Shown here in pieces: positions 28,321-37,243 of a stretch of DNA of 64,000 nt. Positions within the stretch are counted from its first letter, which is position 1; the number at the start of each line of letters is the position of its first letter. A model generated the notes under the pieces. That model had not been told where the DNA came from and did not search any database. It was given only the letters and a program-made list of their open reading frames with translations. The position numbers were made by a program, and so were the translations under genes. The DNA is from Chloroflexota bacterium (GTDB lineage: Bacteria > Chloroflexota > Anaerolineae > UBA2200 > JACIWT01), in the NCBI GenBank assembly GCA_014360825.1, contig JACIWT010000003.1:62001-126000 (forward strand). Reading direction: 5' to 3'.

Positions 28321-28348
28321 TTTGGCCGCCCACAAATCGTGGTATAAT
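28321..28348 (+). promoter_or_regulatory. Promoter for gdhA
   Basis: TATAAT (28343-28348) is preceded by TGG (extended -10). TTTGGC (28321-28326) sits 16 bp upstream as a weak -35. It lies about 58 bases before the gdhA ATG. Confidence 0.7.
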
Positions 28349-28405
28349 TCACAACTGGAGCGATGTCGCTCCAATCCAGAAAACCAATCAAAGGAGAAAG
28401 TATCT

Positions 28406-29659
28406 ATGGGCAAAGAAAATGAAAATCCCTGGCTGATCGCCCAAAAGCAATTCGACTTGGCAGCCGAGAAACTCAATCTCGAGCCTGGCCTGCGTGCCTT
28501 CTTGCGCGAACCTATGCGCGAATTGCACGTTACCCTGCCCGTGCGCATGGACGACGGGACAGTCAAGGTTTTCAAAGGCTTCCGCGTCCAGTATAACGAC
28601 GCTCGTGGCCCAACGAAAGGCGGCATTCGCTATCATCCGGAGGAAACGATTGATACGGTCCGCGCTTTGGCAGCGTGGATGACCTGGAAGTGCGCAGTGA
28701 TGGACATCCCGTTGGGTGGTGGCAAAGGTGGCATTATCTGCGACCCGCGGACAATGTCCCAGGGCGAGTTAGAGCGACTCAGCCGGGCCTACATTCGCCA
28801 GGTGGGGCGTATCCTCGGCCCAGAGAAAGACATTCCTGCACCAGATGTGTACACCAACCCGCAAATCATGGCCTGGATGATGGACGAATTCAGTTTCCTT
28901 CGCGGCTACAACGAACCCGGCGTGATCACGGGCAAACCACTACCGCTAGGTGGTTCCGCCGGACGTAGTGACGCCACTGCCCGGGGCGGTATCTACTGCA
29001 TCCGCGAGGCAGCCAAAGTATTGGGCCTTGATCTGAAGGGCGCAACGGCAGCCATCCAAGGGTATGGCAACGCTGGACAGCACGCCCATGTGCTGGGCCA
29101 GGAAATCCTCGGCTTGAAAGTCGTGGCGGTCAGCGATAGCACAAGTGGTATCTACAATCCCGATGGTTTAGACCCCCACGCGACCATCGCCCACAAAGAG
29201 ACAACGGGCAAGTGCAGGGGGTTCCCTGGCAGCAAAGAGATTACCAACGCCGAACTGCTCGAACTGGATGTAGATATCCTCATTCCAGCGGCACTCGAGA
29301 ACCAGATCACGGCCGAGAACGCTCCGCGCATCAAAGCCAAGATCCAAGCAGAACTGGCCAATGGCCCCACTACGCCAGAGGCCGACGACATCCTCTATCG
29401 GAAGGGTGTCTATGTGATTCCTGATTTCCTGTGCAATGCTGGAGGGGTGACCGTTTCGTATTTCGAGGGCGTGCAGAACGCTTACAACTACTATTGGTCG
29501 GTCGAAGAGGTGTACGAGAAACTCGACGCCAAGATGACTGCAGCTTTCCACGCTGTGCATGAGATGGCGCAGAAGCACAAAGTGAACAACCGCATGGCTG
29601 CCTACATGGTGGCCGTGGCCCGGGTCGCTGAGGCGGTGAAATTGCGCGGCTGGGTGTAA
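28406..29659 (+). CDS. gdhA: Glutamate dehydrogenase
   Basis: A protein of 417 residues, normal for hexameric GDH. It interconverts glutamate and 2-oxoglutarate plus ammonia. Seen: [23 protein letters not shown], the catalytic-Lys motif [44 protein letters not shown], and the Rossmann GYGNAGQHA. The start is ATG 28406 after AAGGAG. Reading upstream to 28127 gives residues with no family similarity, so that extension is rejected. It has its own promoter and a clear terminator. Confidence 0.95.
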   Translation: MGKENENPWLIAQKQFDLAAEKLNLEPGLRAFLREPMRELHVTLPVRMDDGTVKVFKGFRVQYNDARGPTKGGIRYHPEETIDTVRALAAWMTWKCAVMDIPLGGGKGGIICDPRTMSQGELERLSRAYIRQVGRILGPEKDIPAPDVYTNPQIMAWMMDEFSFLRGYNEPGVITGKPLPLGGSAGRSDATARGGIYCIREAAKVLGLDLKGATAAIQGYGNAGQHAHVLGQEILGLKVVAVSDSTSGIYNPDGLDPHATIAHKETTGKCRGFPGSKEITNAELLELDVDILIPAALENQITAENAPRIKAKIQAELANGPTTPEADDILYRKGVYVIPDFLCNAGGVTVSYFEGVQNAYNYYWSVEEVYEKLDAKMTAAFHAVHEMAQKHKVNNRMAAYMVAVARVAEAVKLRGWV

Positions 29660-29676
29660 CGACGCGAAGCCAACCC

Positions 29677-29716
29677 AAAAGGGGGAGTCGCCACATCAGG
29701 CCGGGCTCCCCTTTTC
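29677..29716 (+). terminator. Intrinsic terminator of gdhA
   Basis: AAAAGGGGGAG (29677-29687) pairs with CTCCCCTTTT (29706-29715), and CTATT follows. It starts 18 bases past the gdhA stop. Confidence 0.8.
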
Positions 29717-29733
29717 TATTCGAGGGGGCGAAA

Positions 29734-30975
29734 GTGGGGGAAACAGTCATCCTGCGAATGACGGACATGGCCCATGGGGGGGAAGCGTTAGGACGATTTG
29801 AGGGACAGGTAGTTTTCGTTCCTTACGCCATCCCTGGTGAATTGGTGCGCGCTGAGATTCTCGAGCGGCGACGACATTTCGCCCGCGCGCGCCTACTCGA
29901 GGTGTTGCAACCCTCCCCCCATCGCGTGGAGCCACCCTGTCCTTATTTTGGACACTGTGGGGGCTGCCATTGGCAGCACATAAAATACTCTGCACAATTG
30001 GAATACAAGGCGGCCATCGTACGCAACCAACTCCGCCGCCTGGGTGGTCTGGAGGACCCACCCGTCGAATCACCTCTGGGCACTATCCCGCCGTGGGGCT
30101 ACCGCAATCATGCCCAGTTCACAGTGAGCCAAGATGGCTTCCTGGGCTTTCTGGCTGCTTTCAGTCACCAGACAGTGCCTATCGCCCGCTGCCTGATACT
30201 GGACGAAGATCTGAACGATCTCTACTCCTCACTGGATATCGAGACGGCGGGCGTGCGCCGTCTCTCATTGCGAGCAGGCATTAACACGGGTGAATTGATG
30301 CTCGTGTTGGAGATGGAGGGCGACGAACCGCCAGAACTGGAGTTGGATTTCCCCATCTCAGTGACCATGCTCACTGCCGATGGACAAGTAGCAGCACTGG
30401 TGGGCAACACCTACTTCCACGAGGCGGTTCTGGGGCGGCGATTCCGGGTTTCGGCCAATAGTTTCTTCCAAGTGAACACTATCGGGGCCGAGGCGCTGGT
30501 GGAAATTGTCAGCAGTTACTTAGAACCAATAGGAGGCGAGGTCTTGCTTGATGCCTACTGTGGTGTGGGTACCTTCGGTTTGAGCCTGGCCGAGCGGGTG
30601 GGCGAGGTCATCGGCATCGAGTCACATCCGGCAGCCATTGCCGACGCTGAAGCGAACGCTGGCGAACTGGAGAATGTAACGCTGATCGAGGGTGCAGTGG
30701 AAGATGTGTTACCCGAATTGGAAGAACAAGTGGATTTGGCCGTGCTGGACCCGCCACGAGCAGGTGTTGCGCTGCAAGTGATCGAGACCCTTGCGGCAAT
30801 TGGTCCAACACGCATTGCTTATGTCTCGTGCGACCCCGCGACACTGGCTCGCGATGTCCGGCGGCTCTCCGAACGAGACTATCAGCTGGTGCAAGTGCAA
30901 CCGTTAGATATGTTCCCACAAACGTATCACATCGAGTGCGTGGCTCTACTTATGAGAGCCTCACCGCCGAGGTGA
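29734..30975 (+). CDS. rlmD: 23S rRNA (uracil-5-)-methyltransferase, RlmD/RumA family
   Basis: A protein of 413 residues. A TRAM domain covers the N-terminal 55 residues. The iron-sulfur cysteine set is CPYFGHCGGC, followed by WQHIKYSAQLEYK. The methyltransferase part has DAYCGVGTFGLSLAERV for SAM binding, LDPPRAGVALQVIETL and VSCDPATLARD with the catalytic Cys. The family methylates U1939 or U747 of 23S rRNA or tRNA U54, so RlmD is the best general name rather than a proven specificity. Start GTG 29734. Confidence 0.88.
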   Translation: MGETVILRMTDMAHGGEALGRFEGQVVFVPYAIPGELVRAEILERRRHFARARLLEVLQPSPHRVEPPCPYFGHCGGCHWQHIKYSAQLEYKAAIVRNQLRRLGGLEDPPVESPLGTIPPWGYRNHAQFTVSQDGFLGFLAAFSHQTVPIARCLILDEDLNDLYSSLDIETAGVRRLSLRAGINTGELMLVLEMEGDEPPELELDFPISVTMLTADGQVAALVGNTYFHEAVLGRRFRVSANSFFQVNTIGAEALVEIVSSYLEPIGGEVLLDAYCGVGTFGLSLAERVGEVIGIESHPAAIADAEANAGELENVTLIEGAVEDVLPELEEQVDLAVLDPPRAGVALQVIETLAAIGPTRIAYVSCDPATLARDVRRLSERDYQLVQVQPLDMFPQTYHIECVALLMRASPPR

Positions 30976-31023
30976 GATCGTTTTGTGCCGGGTTTGCCCA
31001 TGTGGAGGGTGCGCCGCGCACAT

Positions 31024-31052
31024 TTGGCGCTTGACCTAAATTGTGGTATACT
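31024..31052 (+). promoter_or_regulatory. Promoter for rpsO
   Basis: TTGGCG (31024-31029) and TATACT (31047-31052) are 17 bp apart, with TGG just before the -10. A short perfect inverted repeat, GTGCGC-C-GCGCAC (31009-31021), abuts the -35. Confidence 0.7.
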
Positions 31053-31087
31053 TTTAACGAAACTATGAGCAGAAAAGAGGTGAGTGC

Positions 31088-31357
31088 ATGGCTTTGGAGA
31101 AGGGCGAGAAAGAAGCCATCATCAAAGAATATCACGTTCATCCCAAAGATACGGGGTCACCTGAGGTGCAGATTGCTCTCTTGACCAAGCGCATCAATGA
31201 TCTCACCGAGCACTTAAAGGTGCATACCCACGATGAACATTCCCGTCGCGGTTTACTCAGGCTTGTTGGGCGACGCCGTCGCCACCTTGCCTACTTGAGT
31301 CGCGTGGATACAGAACGCTATCGCGCTATTGTAGCACGACTTGGACTGCGCAAGTAG
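31088..31357 (+). CDS. rpsO: 30S ribosomal protein S15 (uS15)
   Basis: A protein of 89 residues, the standard length. S15 binds the three-way junction of 16S rRNA early in 30S assembly. Seen: [46 protein letters not shown] and [12 protein letters not shown]. It lies upstream of pnp, the same order as in many bacteria including E. coli. Confidence 0.98.
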   Translation: MALEKGEKEAIIKEYHVHPKDTGSPEVQIALLTKRINDLTEHLKVHTHDEHSRRGLLRLVGRRRRHLAYLSRVDTERYRAIVARLGLRK

Positions 31358-31384
31358 TTGGGAATCCAATACTTTGTTCCACGG

Positions 31385-31419
31385 AACGAGTAGGTGGAGG
31401 TAATGACATCTACTCGTTT
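31385..31419 (+). terminator. Hairpin after rpsO
   Basis: AACGAGTAG (31385-31393) pairs with CTACTCGTT (31410-31418), giving a 9-bp stem followed by TTGTTG. It may be a leaky terminator or processing site in the rpsO-pnp gap. Confidence 0.6.
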
Positions 31420-31463
31420 GTTGTGAGAAGATATCTGGGTTTCTGTTGGGATTGGGTTACAAA

Positions 31464-31587
31464 GGGAGATCGGAACGGGTGGTGCAGGAATTGGGGAGTG
31501 CGTCACATGGACGCCGTCAGTAACTGCAGTAGGGTATTCTGCCCATGGGACTTACTCCCCAGTCCCTGACCGCCGATCCGATCTCCT
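31464..31587 (+). promoter_or_regulatory. Long imperfect hairpin in the pnp leader
   Basis: Bases 31464-31510 pair with 31542-31587 to form a stem of about 46 bp. I count about 38 Watson-Crick or wobble pairs, six mismatches and one bulge by hand. The longest runs are GGAGATCGGA and TGGGGAGT against their complements. The loop is about 31 bases. The stem ends 16 bases before the pnp ATG. In E. coli a long pnp leader stem is cut by RNase III and lets PNPase repress itself; a similar role here is inference. Confidence 0.8.
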
Positions 31588-31603
31588 GAACTATGGAGAA
31601 AGG

Positions 31604-33808
31604 ATGCATGATTTCATGGTGAAAACAGTTAGCGCGCCATTGGGCAATTCCACTGTTTACATTGAGACTGGCAAGTTGGCAGGTCAGGCTGGTGGTTCTG
31701 TGACTGTCCGTTGCGGTGATACTTTATTGCTTGCTACAGCCACAGCCAGCAAAGAAATCCGTGAGGGAACTGACTTTTTCCCCCTGACGGTGGATTACGA
31801 GGAGCGTTTATATGCCGCCGGAAAAATCCCTGGAGGCTTCTTTAAGCGCGAGGGTCGCCCCACTGAGGCTGCAATCCTCCTCTGCCGGCTGGTAGATCGA
31901 CCCATCCGTCCGCTTTTTCCGAAAGGCCTGCGCAACGAGGTCCAGATCGTTCTCACTGCTCTCTCTGCCGACCAGGAACACTACTTGGATATCCTGGCCA
32001 TCATCGGCGCATCCGCCGCTCTGACTATCTCCGATATCCCGTTCTTGGGACCCGTCGGCGCCATTCGCGTTGGCTATGTGGATGGGCAACTCGTTTTCAA
32101 TCCCACTGCCTCTCAGATGGAAAAGAGCACGCTCGATCTGCGACTGGCAGGCACAGCCGATGCCGTGATGATGGTAGAGGCCGGAGCCAACGAAGTCTCC
32201 GAAGACCTCGTGTTAGAGGCTATCCAGCGTGGCCATGAGGCCATGCAAAGTGTTATCCAGATGCAAAACGAATTGCGCGAGGCAGTAGGAAAACCAAAAG
32301 GCAATTATCCCCTTTTCGATATCGGCGACGAGGTTCGCCAAGCCATTAGTACGGCCTGGGACGATCGCATTTGGGAGGTGTTGCAAAACGCAGGCGACAA
32401 GGGCGAAAGGAATGAGGCTCTGGATGCGTTGCGTGCTGAGGTTGTCGCCAGCCTGGGCGAGAAGTTCGAGGAAGCGGTGGTGTCCCAGGCTTTTGACGAG
32501 CGAGTGAAGGCCGTAGTCCGCGATGGCATTCTGAACAAGCGCATCCGACCCGATGGGCGTGATTTCACTACCATTCGGCCCATTAGTTGTGAGGTAGGTC
32601 TTCTGCCTCGGACCCATGGTTCGGGACTATTCACGCGTGGCCAAACGCAAGTGCTCACCATTGCTACCCTGGGCACCGTCAGCGATGAGCAAATCCTCGA
32701 GGGATTAGAGCCTGTCGAATCGAAGCGATATATGCATCATTATAACTTCCCGCCGTATAGCACGGGCGAGACCCGACCTATGCGTGGCCCCGGTCGTCGC
32801 GAGATCGGACACGGTGCTTTGGCAGAGCGGGCCCTGGTCCCGGTACTGCCGCCGGAAGAGGAGTTCCCCTACACCATTCGCTTGGTGTCCGAGGTCCTAT
32901 CTTCCAACGGTTCCACCTCGATGGCCAGCGTCTGCGCCAGTACCTTGGCGCTTATGGATGCTGGTGTCCCAATCCGCAAGCCCGTGGCGGGCATCGCGAT
33001 GGGGCTGGTGAAGGGCGAAAACGAGAGCGCCATCCTGACTGATATCATCGGCATGGAAGATCAACTGGGTGACATGGACTTCAAAGTAGCGGGCACCCGC
33101 GATGGCATTACTGCCCTGCAAATGGACATTAAGATCAAGGGTGTCTCCCCTGAGATCACACGGCGCGCATTGGCTCAGGCTCGCGAGGCTCGTCTCTTTG
33201 TGTTGGACAAGATGCGCGAGACCATCGCTGAACCGCGCCCGACGCTCTCGCCACATGCACCGCGCATCACACTTATCAAGATTGATCCCGAGAAGATCGG
33301 CACGGTCATCGGCCCTGGCGGAAAAACCATTCGTGGCATCATCGAGGAAACGGGCGCCAAAATTGATGTCGAAGATGACGGCACCGTCTACATCGCTACC
33401 ACCAATGGTGCGAGCAGCGACAAGGCCGTGGAGATGATTCGCCGCCTGACCGAAGAACCGCAGGTTGGCAAGATATACACGGGTAAGGTGGTGCGAATTA
33501 CGGACTTCGGAGCCTTCGTCGAGATTCTACCAGGCAAGGATGGTCTGGTGCATATCTCCCAACTGGCCGATTACCGGGTGTCCAAGGTTGAGGACGCAGT
33601 GCATGTGGGCGATGAGGTCATGGTCATGGTAATAGACATTGATTCGGAGGGCAAGATCAAACTCTCCCGCCAGGCCGTGCTGGAAGGCTGGACAGTCGAA
33701 GAGGCTCGTGAGCGTGACCGAAAGCCAGCGAGTGTTAGTGGGCGCCGACGCCCGTCTGGCCCTCGCGACCGTCGCGGCGGGAGCGGGCCTAACAGACCTC
33801 ATCGGTGA
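31604..33808 (+). CDS. pnp: Polynucleotide phosphorylase
   Basis: A protein of 734 residues. A trimeric phosphorolytic 3'-5' exonuclease of the RNA degradosome. Domains in order: RNase PH 1 (about 5-140), helical domain, RNase PH 2 (about 315-545), KH ([20 protein letters not shown], about 555-610) and S1 ([19 protein letters not shown], about 620-695), followed by a basic tail. Active-site [16 protein letters not shown] and [16 protein letters not shown] are intact. ATG 31604 has GGAG 5 bases upstream; ATG 31616 is an alternative. Confidence 0.97.
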   Translation: MHDFMVKTVSAPLGNSTVYIETGKLAGQAGGSVTVRCGDTLLLATATASKEIREGTDFFPLTVDYEERLYAAGKIPGGFFKREGRPTEAAILLCRLVDRPIRPLFPKGLRNEVQIVLTALSADQEHYLDILAIIGASAALTISDIPFLGPVGAIRVGYVDGQLVFNPTASQMEKSTLDLRLAGTADAVMMVEAGANEVSEDLVLEAIQRGHEAMQSVIQMQNELREAVGKPKGNYPLFDIGDEVRQAISTAWDDRIWEVLQNAGDKGERNEALDALRAEVVASLGEKFEEAVVSQAFDERVKAVVRDGILNKRIRPDGRDFTTIRPISCEVGLLPRTHGSGLFTRGQTQVLTIATLGTVSDEQILEGLEPVESKRYMHHYNFPPYSTGETRPMRGPGRREIGHGALAERALVPVLPPEEEFPYTIRLVSEVLSSNGSTSMASVCASTLALMDAGVPIRKPVAGIAMGLVKGENESAILTDIIGMEDQLGDMDFKVAGTRDGITALQMDIKIKGVSPEITRRALAQAREARLFVLDKMRETIAEPRPTLSPHAPRITLIKIDPEKIGTVIGPGGKTIRGIIEETGAKIDVEDDGTVYIATTNGASSDKAVEMIRRLTEEPQVGKIYTGKVVRITDFGAFVEILPGKDGLVHISQLADYRVSKVEDAVHVGDEVMVMVIDIDSEGKIKLSRQAVLEGWTVEEARERDRKPASVSGRRRPSGPRDRRGGSGPNRPHR

Positions 33809-33818
33809 TAGAGCCGCC

Positions 33819-34409
33819 ATGTCCAGAACACCCACCCTACCACCTTCCTTCGCGCCGGAGGGGTCGCCGCCCGATCAACCGATAACCTCAATTTGGCCCC
33901 TCATAAAAACGTGGCTGCGAGACATTCTGGAGACCGTTCTCCCTGCCCTGTTCATCGTTGTTCTGGTCAACGCGTTTCTGGCCCAGGCTACACGAGTGGA
34001 AGGGCAAAGCATGCAACCCAGCCTGCACAGCGATGAACGCCTGGTCATCGAGAAACTCTCCTATCATCTCCACCCACCTCAACGCGGCGACATCATCGTC
34101 CTACGGCTGACAGATCGTTCCACCAACCCGTTGATTAAACGAGTCATCGGCCTGCCTGGCGAAACCGTAGAGATCCGCGATGGACGCGTCTATATCAATG
34201 GGCAAGTGTTGGAGGAACCCTACGTGATTCAACCCGCATCAGGGTCTATGCCACCAAGAGTTGTCCCACCTGGCCACGTTTTCGTCTTGGGCGATAACCG
34301 CGACTACTCCAACGACTCTCGCACTTTTGGCGAAGTGCCCCTCGAGAACGTCTTGGGGCGGGCCTGGTTCCGCTATTGGCCGCTGAACGAAATCGGGTTC
34401 GTGCGGTGA
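33819..34409 (+). CDS. lepB: Signal peptidase I
   Basis: A protein of 196 residues. It cleaves signal peptides at the outer face of the membrane. One N-terminal helix (about 30-52) is followed by VEGQSMQPSL with the catalytic Ser, RGDIIVLRL, LIKRVIGLPGE with the catalytic Lys, and the box GHVFVLGDNRDYSNDSRTFG. The start is set at ATG 33819, 10 bases after pnp. A longer frame reaching back to 33639 lies inside the pnp coding region and adds no family sequence. Confidence 0.95.
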   Translation: MSRTPTLPPSFAPEGSPPDQPITSIWPLIKTWLRDILETVLPALFIVVLVNAFLAQATRVEGQSMQPSLHSDERLVIEKLSYHLHPPQRGDIIVLRLTDRSTNPLIKRVIGLPGETVEIRDGRVYINGQVLEEPYVIQPASGSMPPRVVPPGHVFVLGDNRDYSNDSRTFGEVPLENVLGRAWFRYWPLNEIGFVR

Positions 34410-34445
34410 TTGTCGCAGCCCCCTTGTTTTCGCGGTAAGGTGTGG

Positions 34446-34970
34446 ATGGGCAAGGCATTGCTTCTGACCGGCCGCCCCGGCGTGGGCAAGACCACACTTC
34501 TAAAGACGTTGGTCACTGGCCTGGGAGCCCGCTGTGGTGGCTTCTACACCGAAGAGATCCGGGAGCGTGGAGCGCGGGTTGGCTTCCGGATCTGCACCCT
34601 CCATGGCGAAACGGCTATTCTCTCTCATGTCCACTATCCCGGCCCCCATCGTGTAGGCAAATACGGCGTGGACATAGCAGCCCTAGAGCGGGTGGGGGTG
34701 GCTGCTTTGCGCCAGGCACTCCACGAAGCGGATTACATCGTCGTAGATGAGATCGGCAAAATGGAGCTCTTGTCCTCAGCCTTTCGCCATGTTATTCTGG
34801 AGGCGCTCTCCGGTCCGAAGGCTATAGTAGGCACGGTCATGTTCCGTCCACATCCCTGGGTGGATGCCATCAAAGCGGCCCCTGGCGTGCGCGTGGTTGA
34901 GGTGACGCTTGCAAACCGAGATCGTCTGGCAAGCGAACTTTTGTCTTGGTTGACCGCAGCCACCGATTAG
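34446..34970 (+). CDS. Nucleoside-triphosphatase, THEP1 family
   Basis: A protein of 174 residues. Walker A TGRPGVGKTTLLKTL is at the N-terminus, then CGGFYTEEIRERGARVGF and Walker B YIVVDEIGKMEL. These match the THEP1/NTPase family (PF03266), small P-loop NTPases without a settled cellular role. ATG 34446 is chosen; GTG 34440 and TTG 34410 are in frame upstream. It directly follows lepB. Confidence 0.87.
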   Translation: MGKALLLTGRPGVGKTTLLKTLVTGLGARCGGFYTEEIRERGARVGFRICTLHGETAILSHVHYPGPHRVGKYGVDIAALERVGVAALRQALHEADYIVVDEIGKMELLSSAFRHVILEALSGPKAIVGTVMFRPHPWVDAIKAAPGVRVVEVTLANRDRLASELLSWLTAATD

Positions 34971-35014
34971 TTTTGCACGCTCGGACGGACCCCGCTTGTT
35001 TGTTTGCACTGACC

Positions 35015-35043
35015 TTGACAGAATGGTGTAGTTATGGTATCAT
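35015..35043 (+). promoter_or_regulatory. Promoter for the triple-LysM lipoprotein gene
   Basis: Perfect TTGACA (35015-35020), 17 bp, TATCAT (35038-35043) with TGG before the -10. About 60 bases upstream of the ATG. Confidence 0.8.
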
Positions 35044-35102
35044 TGTGCATAGCGATGGGGTAGCGCCTGCCCGCCCAGCGCTTTGAGACAAGGAGGCACA
35101 CA

Positions 35103-35918
35103 ATGAAAAGGCGCGCTCAACAACTCTGCATCCTGGTCGTTTTCAGCGGGCTACTTTTGGGCTTCGCCGGTTGCCGCAGGGAGAAGCCAGAGGTTCTGGT
35201 GATGACCGATACGCCAACAGTGGTAGCGGCGGTCTCTACTCCGACGGCAGAACCCACCTTAGTCACTTCTGGAGTCCAGCCGACGGTTGTTTCAGTCGCC
35301 GAAGTCGCTACTCCTACTCCCACTTGGGTGGCAGGACTGCCGACGCTGACCCCTGTACCTACAGTTACCCCCACCGGCGCTATCCCCACGGCCACGCCTA
35401 CATCTACAGCCGCTCCGGGTGGCTATTTCGTGTACACTGTACAGTGGGGTGACTGGCTCTATGCCATCGCGCGGCGTTTCGGAACCACCGTGGAGGCGAT
35501 CCTGGCTCTGAACCCTCTTCCCAACCCCAACTACCTTAGCGTAGGCCAGCAATTGAGAATACCAGGCTCATCGCAGCCCACGCCAGGGGGATATACGGAA
35601 TATGTGGTACAGCCGGGCGATACGCTTTATTCGATCGCCATGCGCTATGGGGTTACTGTGGATGCCATTGTCCGCCTCAATGGGATTATCAACCCGTGGT
35701 TCATCCGTGCCGGCCAGACATTGCTCATACCCCAGGCTGGAGCACCAAGCGCTACCGGACCGGGAGGAGGGGGCGCTGTCTGGTACACTGTACAAGCGGG
35801 CGATACTTTGTACTCTATCGCTGCCAGATATGGCACCACACCCATGGCTATCATGAGCGCCAATAATCTCCCCAATGATCTGATTGTGCCGGGCCAGGTG
35901 TTGCTCATTCCACAATGA
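35103..35918 (+). CDS. Lipoprotein with three LysM domains
   Basis: A protein of 271 residues. The lipoprotein signal ends GFAGC (Cys24). A Pro/Thr-rich stalk (about 36-105) is followed by three LysM modules at about 109-155, 165-211 and 226-271. All three carry the (V/W)-Q-x-G-D-x-L-Y-x-I-A pattern. No catalytic domain is present, so it is probably a peptidoglycan- or glycan-binding surface protein. AAGGAGG precedes ATG 35103. Confidence 0.88.
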   Translation: MKRRAQQLCILVVFSGLLLGFAGCRREKPEVLVMTDTPTVVAAVSTPTAEPTLVTSGVQPTVVSVAEVATPTPTWVAGLPTLTPVPTVTPTGAIPTATPTSTAAPGGYFVYTVQWGDWLYAIARRFGTTVEAILALNPLPNPNYLSVGQQLRIPGSSQPTPGGYTEYVVQPGDTLYSIAMRYGVTVDAIVRLNGIINPWFIRAGQTLLIPQAGAPSATGPGGGGAVWYTVQAGDTLYSIAARYGTTPMAIMSANNLPNDLIVPGQVLLIPQ

Positions 35919-36041
35919 GGGTGACAGTCCTGGTCGAGATAGGGCCGCTCTTGGTAGCATTGCTGTCCGTGACCCTTTGTGAATTTGACTTCTGAGGGCA
36001 GAGATTTTAAACTAACAATTGTGCGTCCTACATTTGGGTTT

Positions 36042-36069
36042 GGGTGAAAAAGTTGAACTTTTTGTACCC
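36042..36069. promoter_or_regulatory. Palindrome overlapping the ECF sigma promoter
   Basis: AAAAAGTT-G-AACTTTTT (36047-36063) is a perfect inverted repeat, extended outward by GGGT (36042-36045) and ACCC (36066-36069). It covers the -35 position of the promoter whose -10 is TATAAT at 36082-36087 (17 bp downstream of 36064), where the -35 itself is poor. This looks like an operator; the binding protein is unknown. Confidence 0.6.
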
Positions 36070-36119
36070 GTCTCTTGTGTATATAATTGCAAGGGACGCT
36101 CGCGTTGGCGGGTGGTTCG

Positions 36120-36686
36120 ATGTGCCAGGACGCTGAGCTCATCGCGTTGATCCGAAGTGGCGATCTCAGCGCTTTCGAGGCCCTGTATAACAAATATAAG
36201 TTGCCGGTGTTCCAGACCGCGCTGGCGATTACACGGGACCACTACGCTGCTGAAGAAATCCTGCAGGACTGCTTCGTCCGCGCTTACTTGAATATAGACC
36301 GGCTAGATGGCTCGACCTCTATCTCTCCCTGGCTACATCGGATTGCCGTCAACCTGGCCTATAATTGGGTATTGCGCCGTCGTTGGACATTACCACTGGA
36401 AGACATTGTGGATTGTTTGGTGGCTGGCCCTCGCACCTCTCCAGAGCACCACCTTGAGGAGGATGAACTCCAGCGGACGCTCCGCGAGGCAATAGATTCA
36501 TTGCCGTTTCGGCAACGGGTGGTATTGATATTATACTATTTGCAGGGTTTCAGCCTGGGCGAGATCGCACAGATTTTGGATTGCCCGGTGGGCACCGCGA
36601 AGTCGCGGTTGCATTATGCCTGTGAGAAACTGCGTGCCAAACTCGAAAGAAAATTCCAGTCCCAAGCCGCCTACGAACTGCTCTGA
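36120..36686 (+). CDS. ECF-type RNA polymerase sigma factor 1
   Basis: A protein of 188 residues. Region 2 is seen at about 5-75 (ALYNKYKLPVFQTALAITRDHYAAEEILQDCFVRAY in part) and region 4 at about 120-175 (LPFRQRVVLILYYLQGFSLGEIAQILDCPVGTAKSRLHYA), the latter with the DNA-binding helix-turn-helix. It directs RNA polymerase to a special set of promoters. ATG 36120 is chosen; the in-frame TTG at 36087 overlaps the -10 box. A small membrane protein, possibly its anti-sigma factor, follows. Confidence 0.92.
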   Translation: MCQDAELIALIRSGDLSAFEALYNKYKLPVFQTALAITRDHYAAEEILQDCFVRAYLNIDRLDGSTSISPWLHRIAVNLAYNWVLRRRWTLPLEDIVDCLVAGPRTSPEHHLEEDELQRTLREAIDSLPFRQRVVLILYYLQGFSLGEIAQILDCPVGTAKSRLHYACEKLRAKLERKFQSQAAYELL

Positions 36687-36732
36687 GAGGCAAGGGTCAC
36701 GACAGACGTTTGCTTCGGCAAATGAGAGTGGT

Positions 36733-37131
36733 GTGGGTTCTCTAATTCGTTGGGCACTGAGAGAGTCCGTATCGGGCGGGGAGCCATCGCCGCAAGTTTG
36801 GAGCAATATTCTCTCTAAGATCCAGAGTAAGGGACGAGCGGTGCAGTCGAGGCAGCGAGGTCGTTTTTCTGCTTCATTCGTGCCGCTGCTCCAGGCAGTC
36901 GTCCTCAGCGCACTGATCTTGGCTTTCGGTGTCAGCCTGGAGCGAGACCTTGATTTGTGGCATCGAAGCGCTCCATCGGTGGCGGCAACGCCTACTCGTG
37001 AAACAGTGGTGCCCGAAGTGCTCTTCGAATCTCGGGACGACATGTTGAGCGGGGCTTTCCTGGCCCGGGTCGGCCGCGAGCAAGACAGCACAGGCTTTCA
37101 TTTGCCACTTTTCCGAGAAATCCCATGGTAG
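36733..37131 (+). CDS. Single-pass membrane protein after ECF sigma 1, possible anti-sigma factor
   Basis: About 132 residues if GTG 36733 is used; the frame is open further upstream into the sigma gene, so the start is uncertain. One hydrophobic helix is seen (SFVPLLQAVVLSALILAFGV, roughly residues 53-72 of this version). The N-terminal side is cytosolic-like and the C-terminal part may be outside. Position after an ECF sigma gene and the topology suggest an anti-sigma factor, but there is no recognisable zinc-binding HxxxCxxC motif. Confidence 0.5.
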   Translation: MGSLIRWALRESVSGGEPSPQVWSNILSKIQSKGRAVQSRQRGRFSASFVPLLQAVVLSALILAFGVSLERDLDLWHRSAPSVAATPTRETVVPEVLFESRDDMLSGAFLARVGREQDSTGFHLPLFREIPW

Positions 37132-37243
37132 TTTTTCATCTTTGCTCTGAGTATAGAAAGGGGGTGAGAGATTCAGGGGAACTCGTAGTTACCAAGGTGG
37201 TTTAGCGGTACGTCATTAGTTGAGAAAAGGAGGAAAAGAGTCA

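Noticed and set aside
28127-28405. 279-base N-terminal extension of glutamate dehydrogenase
   Set aside because: It crosses a palindrome, tandem repeats and the promoter; similarity and the ribosome site begin at 28406.
31031-31052. TTGACC at 31031 as the -35 of rpsO
   Set aside because: Only 10 bp separate it from TATACT; TTGGCG at 31024 gives the proper 17-bp spacing.
31372-31387. GTTCC-AC-GGAAC as a LexA-type SOS box
   Set aside because: The half-sites are in the reverse order to GAAC-N4-GTTC and it lies in the rpsO-pnp gap, not at an SOS gene promoter.
33639-33818. 60-residue extension of signal peptidase I
   Set aside because: It lies inside the pnp coding region in another frame and adds no signal peptidase sequence.
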